A stretch of DNA of 5,382 nucleotides, taken from contig CAJOGB010000075.1 in the NCBI GenBank assembly GCA_905233835.1, forward strand, positions 1 through 5,382, in the 5' to 3' direction. This stretch comes from an uncultured Lachnospiraceae bacterium (GTDB lineage: Bacteria; Bacillota; Clostridia; Lachnospirales; Lachnospiraceae). Every line of letters starts with the position of its first letter. Position 1 is the stretch's first letter. Positions 5,299 through 5,382 of this stretch are shown piece by piece. The notes beneath the pieces were generated by a model, which saw nothing but the letters and a program-made list of their open reading frames with translations, was not told where the DNA came from and searched no databases. The position numbers and the translations under genes were made by a program.

Positions 5299-5382
5299 AA
5301 TCCAAATATCTGCCGATCTCCGGCATCCAATCTCCAAAGAAAATCACGTCCTCTTTTCCGGCCTGCCAAATCGGCGATAATA
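5297..5382 (-). CDS. C-terminal end of an unidentified upstream gene (partial)
   Basis: An open frame enters from the window edge and runs 27 codons to a TAG at 5299-5297. Its last residues read FFGDWMPEIGRYLD. I do not recognise the family. The TAG is embedded in the TTAGGAG ribosome binding site of the following decarboxylase and lies 8 nt before its ATG, the close packing expected of consecutive genes in one transcript. The competing frame here would be an N-terminal extension of the decarboxylase and looks less convincing, since it has no ribosome binding site in view and no family-like residues. If the TAG were not a stop, the frame would run three more codons to a TGA overlapping the decarboxylase ATG as ATGA. 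Only the tail is visible, so function cannot be assigned. Confidence 0.6.
   Translation of the reverse strand, partial: LSPIWQAGKEDVIFFGDWMPEIGRYLD

Noticed and set aside
5289..5369. N-terminal extension of the decarboxylase from an ATG at 5369
   Set aside because: The extra 27 residues overlap the tail of the preceding gene in another frame and resemble no family N-terminus, while the ATG at 5288 has AGGAG 5 nt upstream.

Overview
The window reads as a stretch of chromosome from a low-GC Gram-positive bacterium (Bacillota, class Clostridia, probably Lachnospiraceae or a close relative). The taxonomic call is inferred from AT-rich third codon positions, strong AGGAGG-type ribosome binding sites and a gene order resembling the Bacillus subtilis yaaO-tmk-yaaQ-yaaR-holB-yaaT-yabA-yabB block. 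No sequence search was run. All real genes lie on the minus strand, so the biological reading direction runs from high to low coordinates.

Layout in transcription order: (1) the last 27 codons of an unidentified gene, ending at 5297; (2) a short-form Orn/Lys/Arg decarboxylase (PLP enzyme, YaaO-like), 5288-3897; (3) a guanylate-kinase-like P-loop protein, 3872-3291, in the slot where B. subtilis has thymidylate kinase; (4) a YaaR/DUF327 protein, 3278-2838; (5) a 106-nt gap with a perfect 15-bp inverted repeat followed by a T-tract; (6) holB, the DNA polymerase III delta-prime subunit, 2731-1700; (7) ricT/yaaT, a PSP1-domain protein with two CxxxxCC motifs and a long charged tail, 1667-597; (8) a TrmN6/YabB-type tRNA methyltransferase, 596-39, interrupted by an in-frame TAG. 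Intact family-like coding sequence continues past that TAG to the window edge. Apart from the 106-nt gap, gene spacings are 0 to 32 nt, and several ribosome binding sites overlap the stop codon or last codons of the preceding gene, so this is a tightly coupled operon-like cluster. No gap exceeds 300 nt, and I see no RNA gene, CRISPR array or insertion sequence.

Functionally the cluster is mostly housekeeping: amino acid decarboxylation (polyamine branch), a nucleotide-kinase-like enzyme, the replication clamp loader, an RNA-maturation/sporulation cofactor (RicT) and tRNA modification. I see no defence system or mobile element. The points most worth checking are the amber codon inside the methyltransferase; the fact that four of five gene ends other than that one use TAG, with open frame continuing into the next gene or its start; the altered nucleoside-binding residues of the guanylate-kinase-like protein; the possible leaderless promoter in front of it; and the hairpin before holB.
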